The position numbers and the translations under genes are program-made. A stretch of DNA of 64,000 nt from Streptococcus sp. 263_SSPC (lineage in GTDB: Bacteria > Bacillota > Bacilli > Lactobacillales > Aerococcaceae): NCBI RefSeq assembly GCF_001071995.1, contig NZ_JVNU01000021.1, positions 1 through 64,000 on the forward strand, in the 5' to 3' direction. Below are positions 15,345 to 24,080 of this stretch, one piece after another. Below the pieces are notes generated by a model. It did not search any database. It was not told where the DNA came from and saw only the letters and a program-made list of their open reading frames with translations. Positions within the stretch are counted from its first letter, which is position 1, and every line of letters starts with the position of its first letter.

Positions 15345-16262
15345 TTACAGTTTTTTAACCACTACTTGTGGTAATAATTCTTCGATAAATGTTTTTTCGG
15401 CAATTCCTACAGAGAAGGCTGTCGCGCTTCCTGTAGCGGCTCCTTGTTTCAAGCTTGCTGCGTAATCTTCTGTTTCGATAAATTTCGCCATAAAGCCTGA
15501 AAGCATGGAATCCCCTGCACCAACTGAGTTCACAAGAATCCCTTTAGGAACGTTGGATGTATACACTTCTCCAGTTTCAGTGATGAGCATCGCGCCATCT
15601 CCTCCGCGAGAAATTAACACATTACGTGCACCCATTTCTTGGAGTTTTTTCGCATAATCTACAATCTGCTCTACTGTCTCGATTGTCACCCCAAAAATCT
15701 CACCTAACTCATGATGGTTTGGTTTGATAATGAATGGGTGATATGGAAGACATTTCGTTAATAAATCTTTTGTAGTGTCTAATACTAATTTAACGCCTTT
15801 TTCATCGCACAGTTTTGCAACCGTTGTGTACGCAGAATGATCCATTCCGTTACCAGCATTTCCGGCTAAGAATACCACGTCGCCGTCTTGCAAGTTTTCT
15901 TCGAAGTACTGCACTAAACGAGCAAAATCTTCGGCTTTCACCACTGGGCCATTTGCGTTGATTTCTGTCTCTTCGGTACTCTTTAGTTTCAAATTAATAC
16001 GTGTAACACCATCGATTTCGATGAAGTTCGTATGAATTCCTTCTGCTTGCAACGCTTCTTTAATGAAGTTTCCTGAGAAACCTGCTAGAAAACCTGTTGC
16101 TGTATTGTCGAAGCCTAAACGTTTCAAGATGACAGACATATTAATGCCCTTTCCACCTGCCACGTAGTTTTCTTCAACAGAACGGTTTAATGTGCCAAGT
16201 TCACAATTTGGAACTTTAACAACAAGGTCAATCGCTGGATTAAACGTAATCGTGTAAATCAT
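15345..16262 (-). CDS. fruK: 1-phosphofructokinase family sugar kinase
   Basis: 305-aa PfkB-family kinase that phosphorylates fructose 1-phosphate to fructose 1,6-bisphosphate (LacC-type tagatose-6-phosphate kinases are close relatives). Seen: N-terminal TFNPAIDL, substrate loop GGKGINMS, and C-terminal nucleotide/catalytic motif NSVGAGDSM with the catalytic Asp. It lies 15 nt after a DeoR-family regulator, the usual fruR-fruK pairing. The PTS permease that normally completes the operon is absent; only a short membrane-protein scrap follows, so fructose 1-phosphate would have to be supplied by another PTS. Confidence 0.88.
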   Translation of the reverse strand: MIYTITFNPAIDLVVKVPNCELGTLNRSVEENYVAGGKGINMSVILKRLGFDNTATGFLAGFSGNFIKEALQAEGIHTNFIEIDGVTRINLKLKSTEETEINANGPVVKAEDFARLVQYFEENLQDGDVVFLAGNAGNGMDHSAYTTVAKLCDEKGVKLVLDTTKDLLTKCLPYHPFIIKPNHHELGEIFGVTIETVEQIVDYAKKLQEMGARNVLISRGGDGAMLITETGEVYTSNVPKGILVNSVGAGDSMLSGFMAKFIETEDYAASLKQGAATGSATAFSVGIAEKTFIEELLPQVVVKKL

Positions 16263-16277
16263 GCTATCTCTCCTTTA

Positions 16278-17036
16278 TTATGCGTCCATTTCAACAAGAC
16301 GAATGCTTCCTGCCATACGGTAACGTAAGTCGGCTTGCTCCTTCGTAGTGTTTGTGACCATGGTTACTTGATGAAAATCTGCAACCTTACAGAGACTTAC
16401 TTTAGCAAATTTGCTCGAATCGGCCAATACATATGCCTGATTACTCTTGCTAATCGCGATTTTTTTAATCGTTGCTTCCTCTTCGTCTGGAGTCGTATAT
16501 CCATAGCTTAAATCGACCCCGTTCATTCCAAGGAACGCTTTCTTGAAGAAATACTCACGTAATTGATTTTGCGCAAGTACTCCTATCACAGCACTCGTTT
16601 CAGTTTTAACTTGTCCGCCAAGAAGCACTGTTTTAATGCCGTAATCTGCTAATAGATGTGCTTGTTGCACGCCGTTTGTAATAACTGTGACGTCTTTTCC
16701 TTCTAAATGTGGAATCATGCGAAGTGTTGTCGTTCCAGCATCCATGTAGATTGTTTCGCCTTTTGTCACAAGAGAAGCCGCATAGCGACCGATGCATTCC
16801 TTCTCACGTCGGTTTGAACGTTCCTTTTCTTTTGTGGTTGGTTCATACTCTTTTGAATAGACGCGTTTAGCACCGCCATGCACACGAATCAATGTTCCTT
16901 CCTCTTCTAATATAGAAAGGTCACGACGAACCGTCGATTCAGAAGCACCCAGCGCCTCCATTAAGTCTCTTAGGTGTACTGTATCTTCATTTTCTAATAA
17001 GTCCAAAATGATTCTTCTACGTTTTTCAGTAAGCAT
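16278..17036 (-). CDS. fruR: DeoR-family sugar-operon repressor (FruR-like)
   Basis: 252 aa. N-terminal winged HTH (VHLRDLMEALGASESTVRRDLSILEEEG, about residues 20-47, shown here only by its pattern of DeoR residues) and the C-terminal sugar-phosphate sensor domain with DAGTTTLRMIPHL and the TNGVQQAHLL motif. It probably represses itself and fruK until fructose 1-phosphate accumulates. First gene of fruR-fruK. Assignment as FruR rests on the neighbour. Confidence 0.85.
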   Translation of the reverse strand: MLTEKRRRIILDLLENEDTVHLRDLMEALGASESTVRRDLSILEEEGTLIRVHGGAKRVYSKEYEPTTKEKERSNRREKECIGRYAASLVTKGETIYMDAGTTTLRMIPHLEGKDVTVITNGVQQAHLLADYGIKTVLLGGQVKTETSAVIGVLAQNQLREYFFKKAFLGMNGVDLSYGYTTPDEEEATIKKIAISKSNQAYVLADSSKFAKVSLCKVADFHQVTMVTNTTKEQADLRYRMAGSIRLVEMDA

Positions 17037-17290
17037 AAAGCTCCTCCTACAATCGGCAAATATTAGTTGAAGCTTCAGCCCTCAAACGGTTAAAAACTTC
17101 TATGTGTATATAATATAATTTATATAGATAATTATATTCCTTATATAATATAAAATTATATACTCCTAGGTGCAAGTAATTTAGGCGCTTGATTCTAATC
17201 AAAATTACAGTATTTAAGACATTTTCCGAATAACTTAGATAATATTCTTTTATATGATTTTTTATATACTTACGCTCTTTTCAACCTACA
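17037..17290. other. AT-rich region upstream of fruR
   Basis: No gene. 17105-17165 is almost pure A/T with several TATAAT-like and TATATA stretches on both strands, so the fruR promoter and operator probably lie here but cannot be pinned down. Confidence 0.5.
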
Positions 17291-17321
17291 TAAAAAAGAC
17301 GCCAGAGATTTCTCTGACGTC
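17291..17321 (-). terminator. pyrP terminator
   Basis: A 10-bp stem (17298-17307 with 17312-17321, one mismatch) and T-run on the minus strand. Confidence 0.88.
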
Positions 17322-17342
17322 CTTTAAGTTCGCTAACGTTAT

Positions 17343-18635
17343 TTATTTTTCTTCAGTTTTTTCGTGTGGCAGGATTAAGTTTAATACGATTCCGGCAATC
17401 GCACAAAGCGCTGTCCCTGATAAAGTGATAGGTCCCACTTCAAGCACTGCCGAACCAAGTCCAAGCACTAACATCGAGCTTGCGATAATGAGGTTGCGTA
17501 CTTGTCTAAAGTCTACTTGTTTTTCGATTAACACTTTCAAACCATTTGAAGCAATCACCCCGTATAAGAGAATCGCCATTCCACCAAGTACTGCATTAGG
17601 AATCGTACGGATGAGCGCTGTGAATTTACCAAAGAAGCTGAATCCAATCGCAATCAATGCAGCGTTACGAATGACCGATACAGATGCGATACGCGTTAAC
17701 CCTACAACCCCTGTATTTTCACCGTAAGTCGTATTGGCAGGTCCTCCAAGGAAGGCAGATACGGCTGTTGCGACCCCGTCCCCGATCAGCGTACGGTGTA
17801 AGCCTGGGTCTTTCAAGAATTGACGCCCGCAGATTTCACTTAATACGGTATGGTCCCCGATATGTTCGGCAATCGTTACGACCGCAACTGGTAGAATCGC
17901 CCAAGTTTCAGGTCCGAAGTATAAGTTATTTTGATGGAAGAATCCGTTCGTATCGAATGGTAAGTATAATTCCGGTAACGCAATCCATTGGGCGTCGATG
18001 ACTTTTGTGAAATCCACGAGTCCAAAGAAGATGGCTACGATATATCCACCGATAATCCCGAATAGGAATGGAATGATTTTCAAGAAGCCTTTTGCTTTTG
18101 TATTAATAAATGCTGTGATGAGGAAGGTTACGACTGCGACAACCATCGCTTTCCAGTCTCCATCTTTAACAAATCCGGCATTCTTTACCGCGCTATTGGC
18201 AAGACCTAGACCGATGACGATAATCATTGGTCCAATGACGATTGGTGGTAAGAGTCGATTAATCCAATTCGTTCCTAAGAATTTAACAAATAAGGCCACA
18301 ACCACATAGAGTAGTCCAACTAATACAACCCCTGTTTGCGCAGCGTCTGGTTTCCCTTCCATTTGTGCCATCGCAAATTGCATGGCCGTAATAAAAGCAA
18401 AAGAGGATCCCAAGTAAACAGGTACTTTAAACTGCGTCGCAACCATATAGATTAGCGTTCCTAATCCTGACGCAAATAAAGCAACCGATACTGGCATCCC
18501 CAATATTAACGGCACTAAAACAGTGGCCCCAAACATCGCAAACACGTGCTGCAAACTCAAGAACAGCCCAGGCACGAGCTCCGGCTTTTGATCCACATCT
18601 AACAACAGATCGACTTTTGAAGTTTGTAACTCCAT
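17343..18635 (-). CDS. pyrP: uracil permease (NCS2 family)
   Basis: 430-aa membrane permease of the nucleobase/ascorbate family with about 14 helices. It starts LFLSLQHVFAMFGATVLVP and has the NAT signature region LGGPANTTYGENTGVV near residue 290 that lines the substrate site. It imports uracil by proton symport. The frame is open upstream to 18731, but AGAGGG 7 nt before the ATG at 18635 and the N-terminal alignment set this start. A PyrR-dependent attenuator precedes it, which argues for uracil rather than xanthine as substrate. Confidence 0.92.
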   Translation of the reverse strand: MELQTSKVDLLLDVDQKPELVPGLFLSLQHVFAMFGATVLVPLILGMPVSVALFASGLGTLIYMVATQFKVPVYLGSSFAFITAMQFAMAQMEGKPDAAQTGVVLVGLLYVVVALFVKFLGTNWINRLLPPIVIGPMIIVIGLGLANSAVKNAGFVKDGDWKAMVVAVVTFLITAFINTKAKGFLKIIPFLFGIIGGYIVAIFFGLVDFTKVIDAQWIALPELYLPFDTNGFFHQNNLYFGPETWAILPVAVVTIAEHIGDHTVLSEICGRQFLKDPGLHRTLIGDGVATAVSAFLGGPANTTYGENTGVVGLTRIASVSVIRNAALIAIGFSFFGKFTALIRTIPNAVLGGMAILLYGVIASNGLKVLIEKQVDFRQVRNLIIASSMLVLGLGSAVLEVGPITLSGTALCAIAGIVLNLILPHEKTEEK

Positions 18636-18669
18636 TTTACCCTCTTTTCCGGGCGTTTTTGTGCACACA

Positions 18670-18745
18670 AAAAGCCCTATGTTTTTTAAGCGTAGGGCTA
18701 GTCTAATAAACTTGATCTTAGCCTTTCTCACCTCTCTGGATGAGT
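18670..18745 (-). promoter_or_regulatory. PyrR-dependent attenuator leader of pyrP
   Basis: The PyrR-binding sequence ATCCAGAGAGGTGAGAAAGG lies at 18722-18741 (minus strand). Downstream is an intrinsic terminator (AGCCCTA 18693-18699 with TAGGGCT 18673-18679, then T5). An upstream GGGCT near 18753 can pair with the terminator arm AGCCC as antiterminator. PyrR with UMP would favour termination. Confidence 0.85.
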
Positions 18746-18827
18746 TTAAAAGCCCTTGCTAGCAGATAGTGTATCACACCTGATTTGATTTTTCTAGGCT
18801 TTTTTCTGTTTTTTTGAAACAAAAGTA

Positions 18828-18856
18828 TTGTACCCAGTATCAATCCCCGTTACAAT
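18828..18856 (+). promoter_or_regulatory. promoter of cysK
   Basis: TTGTAC (18828-18833), 17 nt, TACAAT (18851-18856) on the plus strand. A small GCAAC/GTTGC hairpin follows in the leader. Confidence 0.6.
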
Positions 18857-18909
18857 GGTAACAAGCAACCCTTAAAGTTGCCCAGTCTAACTTTATGGAG
18901 GGATCATTT

Positions 18910-19836
18910 ATGGTCAAATCAGTAGAAACGATCACAGAATTAATCGGGAACACTCCCCTTGTGAAACTACGTCGTTTAGTTTCAGACGATTCTGCAGATG
19001 TATATGTAAAAGTCGAGTCGTTTAACGCCGGTGGATCTGTCAAAGATCGTATCGCTTTAAACATCATCGAAACAGCTGAGAAAGATGGCTCGCTCAAACC
19101 TGGCGACACAATCATCGAAGCAACAAGTGGAAATACAGGGGTAGGACTTTCGTTAATCGGTGCTGCCAAAGGATATAAGGTCATTACTATCATGCCTGAA
19201 TCAATGTCTATCGAACGCCGTCAATTAATGAAAGCATACGGTACAGAAGTATTATTAACGCCTGCTGCGGATGGATTCGGCGCTGCCGTTGCGAAAGCTG
19301 AAGAACTCGCTGCACAACCTGGCTACTTCTGGGCACGTCAATTCGACAACGAAGCAAACCCAGCCATCCACTATCAAACAACTGGGCAAGAAATTATTAA
19401 AGCCTTCGACGGAAAAACTCCAGATGCTTACATCAGTGGTATCGGTACTGGTGGTACGATTACAGGTGTTGGTCGTGCGTTAAAAGAAGTAAACAAAGAC
19501 GTAGAAATCATCGGGGTTGAACCTGAAGAAGCCCCATTTATTTCTAAAGGTCAAAAAGGAAAACATCGCATCCAAGGAATCTCTGCTGGTTTTGAACCAA
19601 GCATTATCGACCGCGAAGTTATCGACGGTTTTGAACTTGTTTCAAGTGACGATGCGATTGAAACTGCGAAAAACTTAGCTGCTAAAGAAGGTATCCTTGC
19701 TGGTATCTCTTCTGGAGCTGCTGTCACTGCCGCTTTACGTGTGGCAAAACGCTTAGGAAAAGGCAAATCTGTTGTAGTTCTCCTACCTGATACAGGTGAA
19801 CGTTACCTTTCAACAGGCATTTTCGGTGAAGCGTAA
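18910..19836 (+). CDS. cysK: cysteine synthase A (O-acetylserine sulfhydrylase)
   Basis: 308-aa PLP enzyme that makes cysteine from O-acetylserine and sulfide. Seen: IGNTPLVKLRRL at the N-terminus, PLP-lysine in GGSVKDRIA, phosphate-binding TSGNTGVGLS, GTGGTITGVGR, and the C-terminal LLPDTGERYLSTG. The ATG at 18910 follows GGAGGG by 7 nt; the upstream in-frame ATG at 18895 overlaps this site. Monocistronic with its own promoter and terminator, divergent from pyrP. Confidence 0.95.
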   Translation: MVKSVETITELIGNTPLVKLRRLVSDDSADVYVKVESFNAGGSVKDRIALNIIETAEKDGSLKPGDTIIEATSGNTGVGLSLIGAAKGYKVITIMPESMSIERRQLMKAYGTEVLLTPAADGFGAAVAKAEELAAQPGYFWARQFDNEANPAIHYQTTGQEIIKAFDGKTPDAYISGIGTGGTITGVGRALKEVNKDVEIIGVEPEEAPFISKGQKGKHRIQGISAGFEPSIIDREVIDGFELVSSDDAIETAKNLAAKEGILAGISSGAAVTAALRVAKRLGKGKSVVVLLPDTGERYLSTGIFGEA

Positions 19837-19858
19837 TTCATTGTAAAAAATAATAAGA

Positions 19859-19930
19859 AAAGAGTCTCAGATACTTTATTGCAATCTTTAGAAGTCAAAA
19901 GATTTCCATTCAGTTTTTGAGGCTCTTTTT
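19859..19930 (+). terminator. cysK terminator (branched)
   Basis: The outer stem AAAGAGTCTCA (19859-19869) pairs with TGAGGCTCTTT (19918-19928) and is followed by T's. An AATCTTT/AAAGATT hairpin sits inside it. Confidence 0.75.
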
Positions 19931-19965
19931 ATATTTTGAATTCCTATCGGAAGACCTGCTAGAGA

Positions 19966-20094
19966 TGTATCATGTGTGATACGTATCATGCATGATACAC
20001 TCTACTCTTTTTGTATCAATTTTGATACGTATCATTTTTGATACAACTTAACTTTTTGATGTAACATTTTTGTTACGTAACATAATTGTTACAC
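19966..20094. repeat. three tandem nested palindromes
   Basis: Blocks at 19966-20000, 20012-20046 and 20060-20094 share the plan TGTAWCA-N4-TGWTACGTAWCA-N4-TGWTACA. Each block is a palindrome made of two small hairpins, six in all. Blocks one and two use GTATCA/TGATAC and block three uses GTAACA/TGTTAC, so the substitutions keep every pairing. It lies between convergent cysK and the permease gene, outside any promoter I can see. Confidence 0.8.
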
Positions 20095-20106
20095 TCAAGG
20101 TAAGAC

Positions 20107-20138
20107 AAAAAAACACCTCGGAAAATTCCAAGGTGGTT
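20107..20138 (-). terminator. terminator of permease-dehydrogenase operon
   Basis: A stem of about 12 bp (ACACCTCGGAA with TTCCAAGGTGG) with a 7-nt T-run on the minus strand, 17 nt after the permease stop. Confidence 0.85.
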
Positions 20139-20154
20139 TCACTTTTAAATTCGA

Positions 20155-21093
20155 TTAAGCTTCTTGTGCCTCAGCTTCTTTTTTGTTTCCGAATTTCTTA
20201 GCAATATACGCTGTTAAGATTGGAGTTAAGATTGCTGTTACGATTACTGAAGCTGTAATTTGAGTCGTTGCTGTTGCTTCGATTCCTTTGAATGAAGCAT
20301 CCACTGCTGAAAGTGCAGCTGGTGTAGCGATAGCGCTGGCTGCTGTACTTGAGATGGCAGCACCGGCAACCCCGTTACCACCTGTTAAGCGGTCTGCGGT
20401 AATAGATGCAATACCACCGACAGCTGTAGTGATTACACCTAGTAAAATACCAGGTAGACCACCTTCAAGGATTTGGCCAAAGCTCATGTTAGCCCCTAAA
20501 CAGAAACCAACGACGATAATGATGGCTGTAATCCCGTTTGAAAGAACTTTCTTCATGTATGGGAAGGCATTCCCTAACGCAATCCCTAACACAAGTGGCA
20601 ATACAGTTCCGACTAAGTTCCAAATCGAGATGTTTGCAAGACCTGCACTACTTAATACGGCCATTGTTACCATTGGTCCAACGCTCAGTGTTGTAATCCC
20701 AACGGCACCAGCATCGATTTCATCCCCGTATACATCTACAATACCCGCATACATTGCGTTATTGGCTACTGAAATGGCACCGATAACAGCAACGGCGCTA
20801 AGTCCGAGGAAGTTGTCATTGAATACTTTCGCAACCAATAACCCTAAGACTACAGATACCGCAATTTTCGCTAAAATAATCGCTGCCCCACGTCCAACGG
20901 CTTTTGGTGTGTTTTTAAGAGAAATGGTACCCCCGATAATGAAGAGGAATGCCCCAACAAGTGGTCCAGCACCTTTCACGATTGGAGTGGTAAATCCACC
21001 AATTTGTAATATTTGAGGGAAAAACGTATTGATCACACATCCAATAAACATTGGAATAATGATTGTATCCCCAGGAATTTTAATCTTTTTCAT
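20155..21093 (-). CDS. kdgT: 2-keto-3-deoxygluconate permease-type transporter
   Basis: 312-aa membrane protein with about ten helices, matching the KdgT family in the N-terminal KIKIPGDTIIIPMFIGCVIN and in GRGAAIILAKI, AVIGAISVANNAMYAG and the Ala/Ser-rich SSTAASAIATPAA segment. It would import 2-keto-3-deoxygluconate or a related acid by proton symport. The ATG at 21093 lies 11 nt from AGAAGGA; an in-frame GTG 9 nt upstream is too close to that site. It is co-transcribed with the dehydrogenase upstream. No KDG kinase or aldolase is in view, so the exact substrate is open. Confidence 0.8.
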   Translation of the reverse strand: MKKIKIPGDTIIIPMFIGCVINTFFPQILQIGGFTTPIVKGAGPLVGAFLFIIGGTISLKNTPKAVGRGAAIILAKIAVSVVLGLLVAKVFNDNFLGLSAVAVIGAISVANNAMYAGIVDVYGDEIDAGAVGITTLSVGPMVTMAVLSSAGLANISIWNLVGTVLPLVLGIALGNAFPYMKKVLSNGITAIIIVVGFCLGANMSFGQILEGGLPGILLGVITTAVGGIASITADRLTGGNGVAGAAISSTAASAIATPAALSAVDASFKGIEATATTQITASVIVTAILTPILTAYIAKKFGNKKEAEAQEA

Positions 21094-21139
21094 ACTGTTC
21101 ACAATCCTTCTCTGATTTGGAATAAGACTCTAGCTAAAA

Positions 21140-21889
21140 TCAGCCATCTAATGTGATACCGCCATCGCAGTCACCGATTTCCCCTGTAACGAAGCTTGCA
21201 AGGTCGCTTGCGAAGAAGAGAATCATTTGAGCGATTTCAACTGGTTCTGCACGACGTCCAAGAGGGATCATGCTGATAACTTTTTGGCTCTTTTCTTTAT
21301 CTTCTGATAAAACTGTTGTCATATCTGTACGAGTGAATGAAGGACATACAGCGTTACATGCGATATTGTATTTACCGCCTTCTTTAGCAACGGCTTTTGT
21401 TAAACCATTTAAACCAGCTTTAGAAGAAGCATAAGCAGCAGTACCTAAAAGTCCACCACCAAGTTTAGCGGCAACCGAAGATACGTTTACGATACGTCCA
21501 CCTTTGTTTTCGATAAAGTGTGGGAAAATTGTGCTAATTGTTGAGAAGCATCCTGAAAGGTTGATGCGGATAGTTCTTTCCCATTCTTCGTATGTTAATT
21601 GGTCGAAAGGTTTTGCACTAATAACCCCAGCGCAGTTCACTAAGATGTCTACTTTGCGTTCTGCTAAAATTTCATTCATGCTTTTTACGATAGATTCATG
21701 ATTTCCTAAATCCATGTATTTGAAGCTTGTATGTTCTGGTCCGAACTCTTCAACTGTTTTGTTTGCTGCAGCTTCATTAATATCTGCAATGACTACAAAA
21801 CCGCCGCCGTTAACGATACCGCGAACGATTTCTTTACCAATACCATTTGCCCCACCAGTGACAATGGCAACTTTACCTGTGAAATCCAT
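21140..21889 (-). CDS. short-chain dehydrogenase/reductase
   Basis: 249-aa classical SDR. Nucleotide-binding TGGANGIG at residues 11-18, NCAG near 89-92, catalytic Ser in NVSSVAA, and the YASSK motif with Tyr and Lys near residues 157-161. It lies upstream of the KdgT-type permease in one operon, so it probably oxidises or reduces the imported sugar acid, for example as a gluconate/ketogluconate or deoxygluconate dehydrogenase. The cofactor and substrate cannot be settled from the sequence. Confidence 0.82.
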   Translation of the reverse strand: MDFTGKVAIVTGGANGIGKEIVRGIVNGGGFVVIADINEAAANKTVEEFGPEHTSFKYMDLGNHESIVKSMNEILAERKVDILVNCAGVISAKPFDQLTYEEWERTIRINLSGCFSTISTIFPHFIENKGGRIVNVSSVAAKLGGGLLGTAAYASSKAGLNGLTKAVAKEGGKYNIACNAVCPSFTRTDMTTVLSEDKEKSQKVISMIPLGRRAEPVEIAQMILFFASDLASFVTGEIGDCDGGITLDG

Positions 21890-21957
21890 TAGATCACGTC
21901 CTTTGATTTGATATGTTCATTGTATCACTAAATAATGAAGTTTCGCCTTGTTTTGTG

Positions 21958-21973
21958 GTTAACATTCGTTAAC
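21958..21973. promoter_or_regulatory. possible operator upstream of the SDR-kdgT operon
   Basis: Perfect GTTAAC repeats flank ATTC (GTTAACATTCGTTAAC), about 70-85 nt upstream of the SDR start and just upstream of the TACAAT-containing promoter region. Candidate repressor site; the regulator is unknown. Confidence 0.4.
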
Positions 21974-22047
21974 TTTTTAATGTGTTTTTTATGAACTATA
22001 TGTTCCACTGACCTCACAAAAACCGCAGTACCAAAAGGTTTCTGCAA

Positions 22048-22083
22048 AGAAAAACAGCCTACAAATAAATTGTAGACTGTTTT
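22048..22083 (-). terminator. terminator of the membrane-paralogue array
   Basis: A stem of about 13 bp (22051-22063 with 22071-22083) with T-run on the minus strand, 26 nt after the last gene of the array. Confidence 0.87.
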
Positions 22084-22109
22084 GTGTACCATAAAAAATA
22101 TTTATTTTT

Positions 22110-23072
22110 TTAAAATTGAATATAAACATTATATGAGCAAACTTCTCTCAAATAATGGACTAGATCAACGACATTGTCCTGTAAATCACCAAGAGGGACT
22201 TCTTCTTTCTTACGACCCTCATAGAAGAATGTAAAATTGAACTTTGCACCCCATTTTGATTTTTGACGAAAAACGGACGCGCTGACTGCTTCTTCTAAGT
22301 CGACGACCTTAAACTCAGTCCCAAAAGAAACTAAAATTCCATCTTTGACAAGCACGCAAAGTTTATCATCAAGATACTCTGCATCATCTAATAACCGTTT
22401 CATATTATCTTTATAGTCAGGAAAAATCTCATCAAAACGAGCATAATGTTTTTTGATGCGACGAACGCGAATGATTTGCCAGCCGAATACAATGACAAAA
22501 AACACAACAGCTACGATAAACATCGCGATGTCGACAAACCTTGCTGCACTATCCGTAATGGTTAAAAAATGCTTTAGGTCCAATTTATCGAGAGTCGCCT
22601 GCACCGAAAGTGGGCTAAGCTTGAATTTCTCTTCAAAGGCTTCCTTCATTTCTGGTGTAATATTCGTTTGAACGCTGGATTTCCCACGTTTCTCCTTCTC
22701 ATCAACTACACGTATATTCAAGTAGAAGTCTGATGAGGCGAGTGCGTTCGTTTTCTCAGAAAGTGCCTCTTTAAACTCTAGAATTTGTTTAATTTCAGAA
22801 GCATCTGTTCTTAGAAACGATACTCCATAATTGTGTTTCACTAAATAATATGTTTCATCGTCTATCTCTAGCGGGCTTGGGTCAATATCTAACACTTTAA
22901 TCGAAGTGGACGATGCATCAGTTTCCATTTTATAAATGACTTTCTGTTCGTATAATTCACGTCCACTCATAAAACCAAGCGACACTAGAACTCCCACTAT
23001 TGCCACTGTTAATCCTAACAGGACGGTAAGAATCCACATCCCCCATGTTCGCCTTAAAATCCCTTTATGCAA
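22110..23072 (-). CDS. two-helix membrane protein of unknown family, array member 5
   Basis: 320 aa. Shares with its neighbours the N-terminal MHKG-RRT motif, TM1 (about 12-36), an extracellular domain with KVLDIDPSPLE and YYLVKHNYGV, TM2 (about 178-200), and a cytoplasmic domain opening ARFDEIFPDYKDNMKRLLDDAEY and continuing LVKDGILVSFGTEFKVVDL. The start is a TTG codon 7 nt after AAGGTGG. I do not recognise the family. Last gene of five tandem paralogues on one transcript. Confidence 0.75.
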   Translation of the reverse strand: MHKGILRRTWGMWILTVLLGLTVAIVGVLVSLGFMSGRELYEQKVIYKMETDASSTSIKVLDIDPSPLEIDDETYYLVKHNYGVSFLRTDASEIKQILEFKEALSEKTNALASSDFYLNIRVVDEKEKRGKSSVQTNITPEMKEAFEEKFKLSPLSVQATLDKLDLKHFLTITDSAARFVDIAMFIVAVVFFVIVFGWQIIRVRRIKKHYARFDEIFPDYKDNMKRLLDDAEYLDDKLCVLVKDGILVSFGTEFKVVDLEEAVSASVFRQKSKWGAKFNFTFFYEGRKKEEVPLGDLQDNVVDLVHYLREVCSYNVYIQF

Positions 23073-23087
23073 AACTATTCCACCTTC

Positions 23088-24065
23088 TTATTCAAAATTC
23101 TGTTCCCACTCATCTACTATCTCTATTGGAGCAAGAGTAGCTAAATATTCAAAGAAACGATATTGCGCTTCAATCACATCACTATTGACATCTAATTGCA
23201 AAGAAGATCCCGAATGGAAGAACAGCTTCACCTTATAACGAAAATGTCCTTTCCTTCGTGTTCTAAACAATTTAATTTGATCAATACTTTTTACCGAAAC
23301 AACTTGAAACTCCGAACCGTATAGTACGAGAATATCTTGGTGAACTAACATTCGTAGCGAGGGGGCCCCATAGTCTGCATCTTTCACTAATCGCTCTGGT
23401 TGATTCGCATAATCTGGAAATAATGTATTAAAGAGTTTAAACTGTCTACGTAAATAGAAAATCCTTCTGATTGTATTGATGAAGAAAAACAATGCTACAA
23501 GCCCCTCCAATACAGGTCCCACGAGAAAATGAGCTACCCCTCTGTCGTCCATCAAATCAAGAAGATGCGTCGTATCGACAGTAGCCCCTCCTTTTGAAAG
23601 GTCGCTTTGATTAAATCTCTCTTGAATGATATCCTTAAATTCTTTGCTAATAATGACGATATCTGAGCTTTTCTTTCTCCTGCGAATTTCAGGAAGCACC
23701 TGTACATGAAGGTAAAAGTCAGAAGATTCTAAAGGATTTTCTTGAGGAGCAAGTACTTCTTTCACCTCAAGTAGTTTATTTACGCTTTCCTTAATGACGA
23801 CCTTCATCGCTGTGACACCATATTCATGTTTGACTAAATAATAAGTATTATTCTTTCTTTCAATCGGGTTAGGGTCAATATCCAACACTTTTATCGCTAA
23901 TACATCATTACTATTCTCTGCCTTATAGACATAGCCTTGCTGATACAATTTTTCAGGGTTCGTATTCATATGAATCGCTGGTTGTATATCAAAATAGCAA
24001 ACAACCGATAAAACAATAACGATACACCAGTCAAATAGTGTCCTAACAAATATCTTTTTGTTCAT
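23088..24065 (-). CDS. two-helix membrane protein of unknown family, array member 4
   Basis: 325 aa. The most divergent full-length member: the N-terminus lacks MHKG-RRT and begins MNKKIFVRTLFDW. The extracellular KVLDIDPNPIE and YYLVKHEYGV segments are kept. TM2 is near 195-215, and the cytoplasmic part has FNTLFPDYANQPERLVKDADY and LVHQDILVLYGSEFQVV. Gaps to both neighbours are 15 nt. Function unknown. Confidence 0.72.
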   Translation of the reverse strand: MNKKIFVRTLFDWCIVIVLSVVCYFDIQPAIHMNTNPEKLYQQGYVYKAENSNDVLAIKVLDIDPNPIERKNNTYYLVKHEYGVTAMKVVIKESVNKLLEVKEVLAPQENPLESSDFYLHVQVLPEIRRRKKSSDIVIISKEFKDIIQERFNQSDLSKGGATVDTTHLLDLMDDRGVAHFLVGPVLEGLVALFFFINTIRRIFYLRRQFKLFNTLFPDYANQPERLVKDADYGAPSLRMLVHQDILVLYGSEFQVVSVKSIDQIKLFRTRRKGHFRYKVKLFFHSGSSLQLDVNSDVIEAQYRFFEYLATLAPIEIVDEWEQNFE

Positions 24066-24080
24066 CTTACTCTCCGTTAA

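Noticed and set aside
19966-20094. CRISPR-like array of three 35-bp repeats
   Set aside because: Intervening sequences are only 11-13 nt, each repeat is internally palindromic, and no cas genes are nearby.
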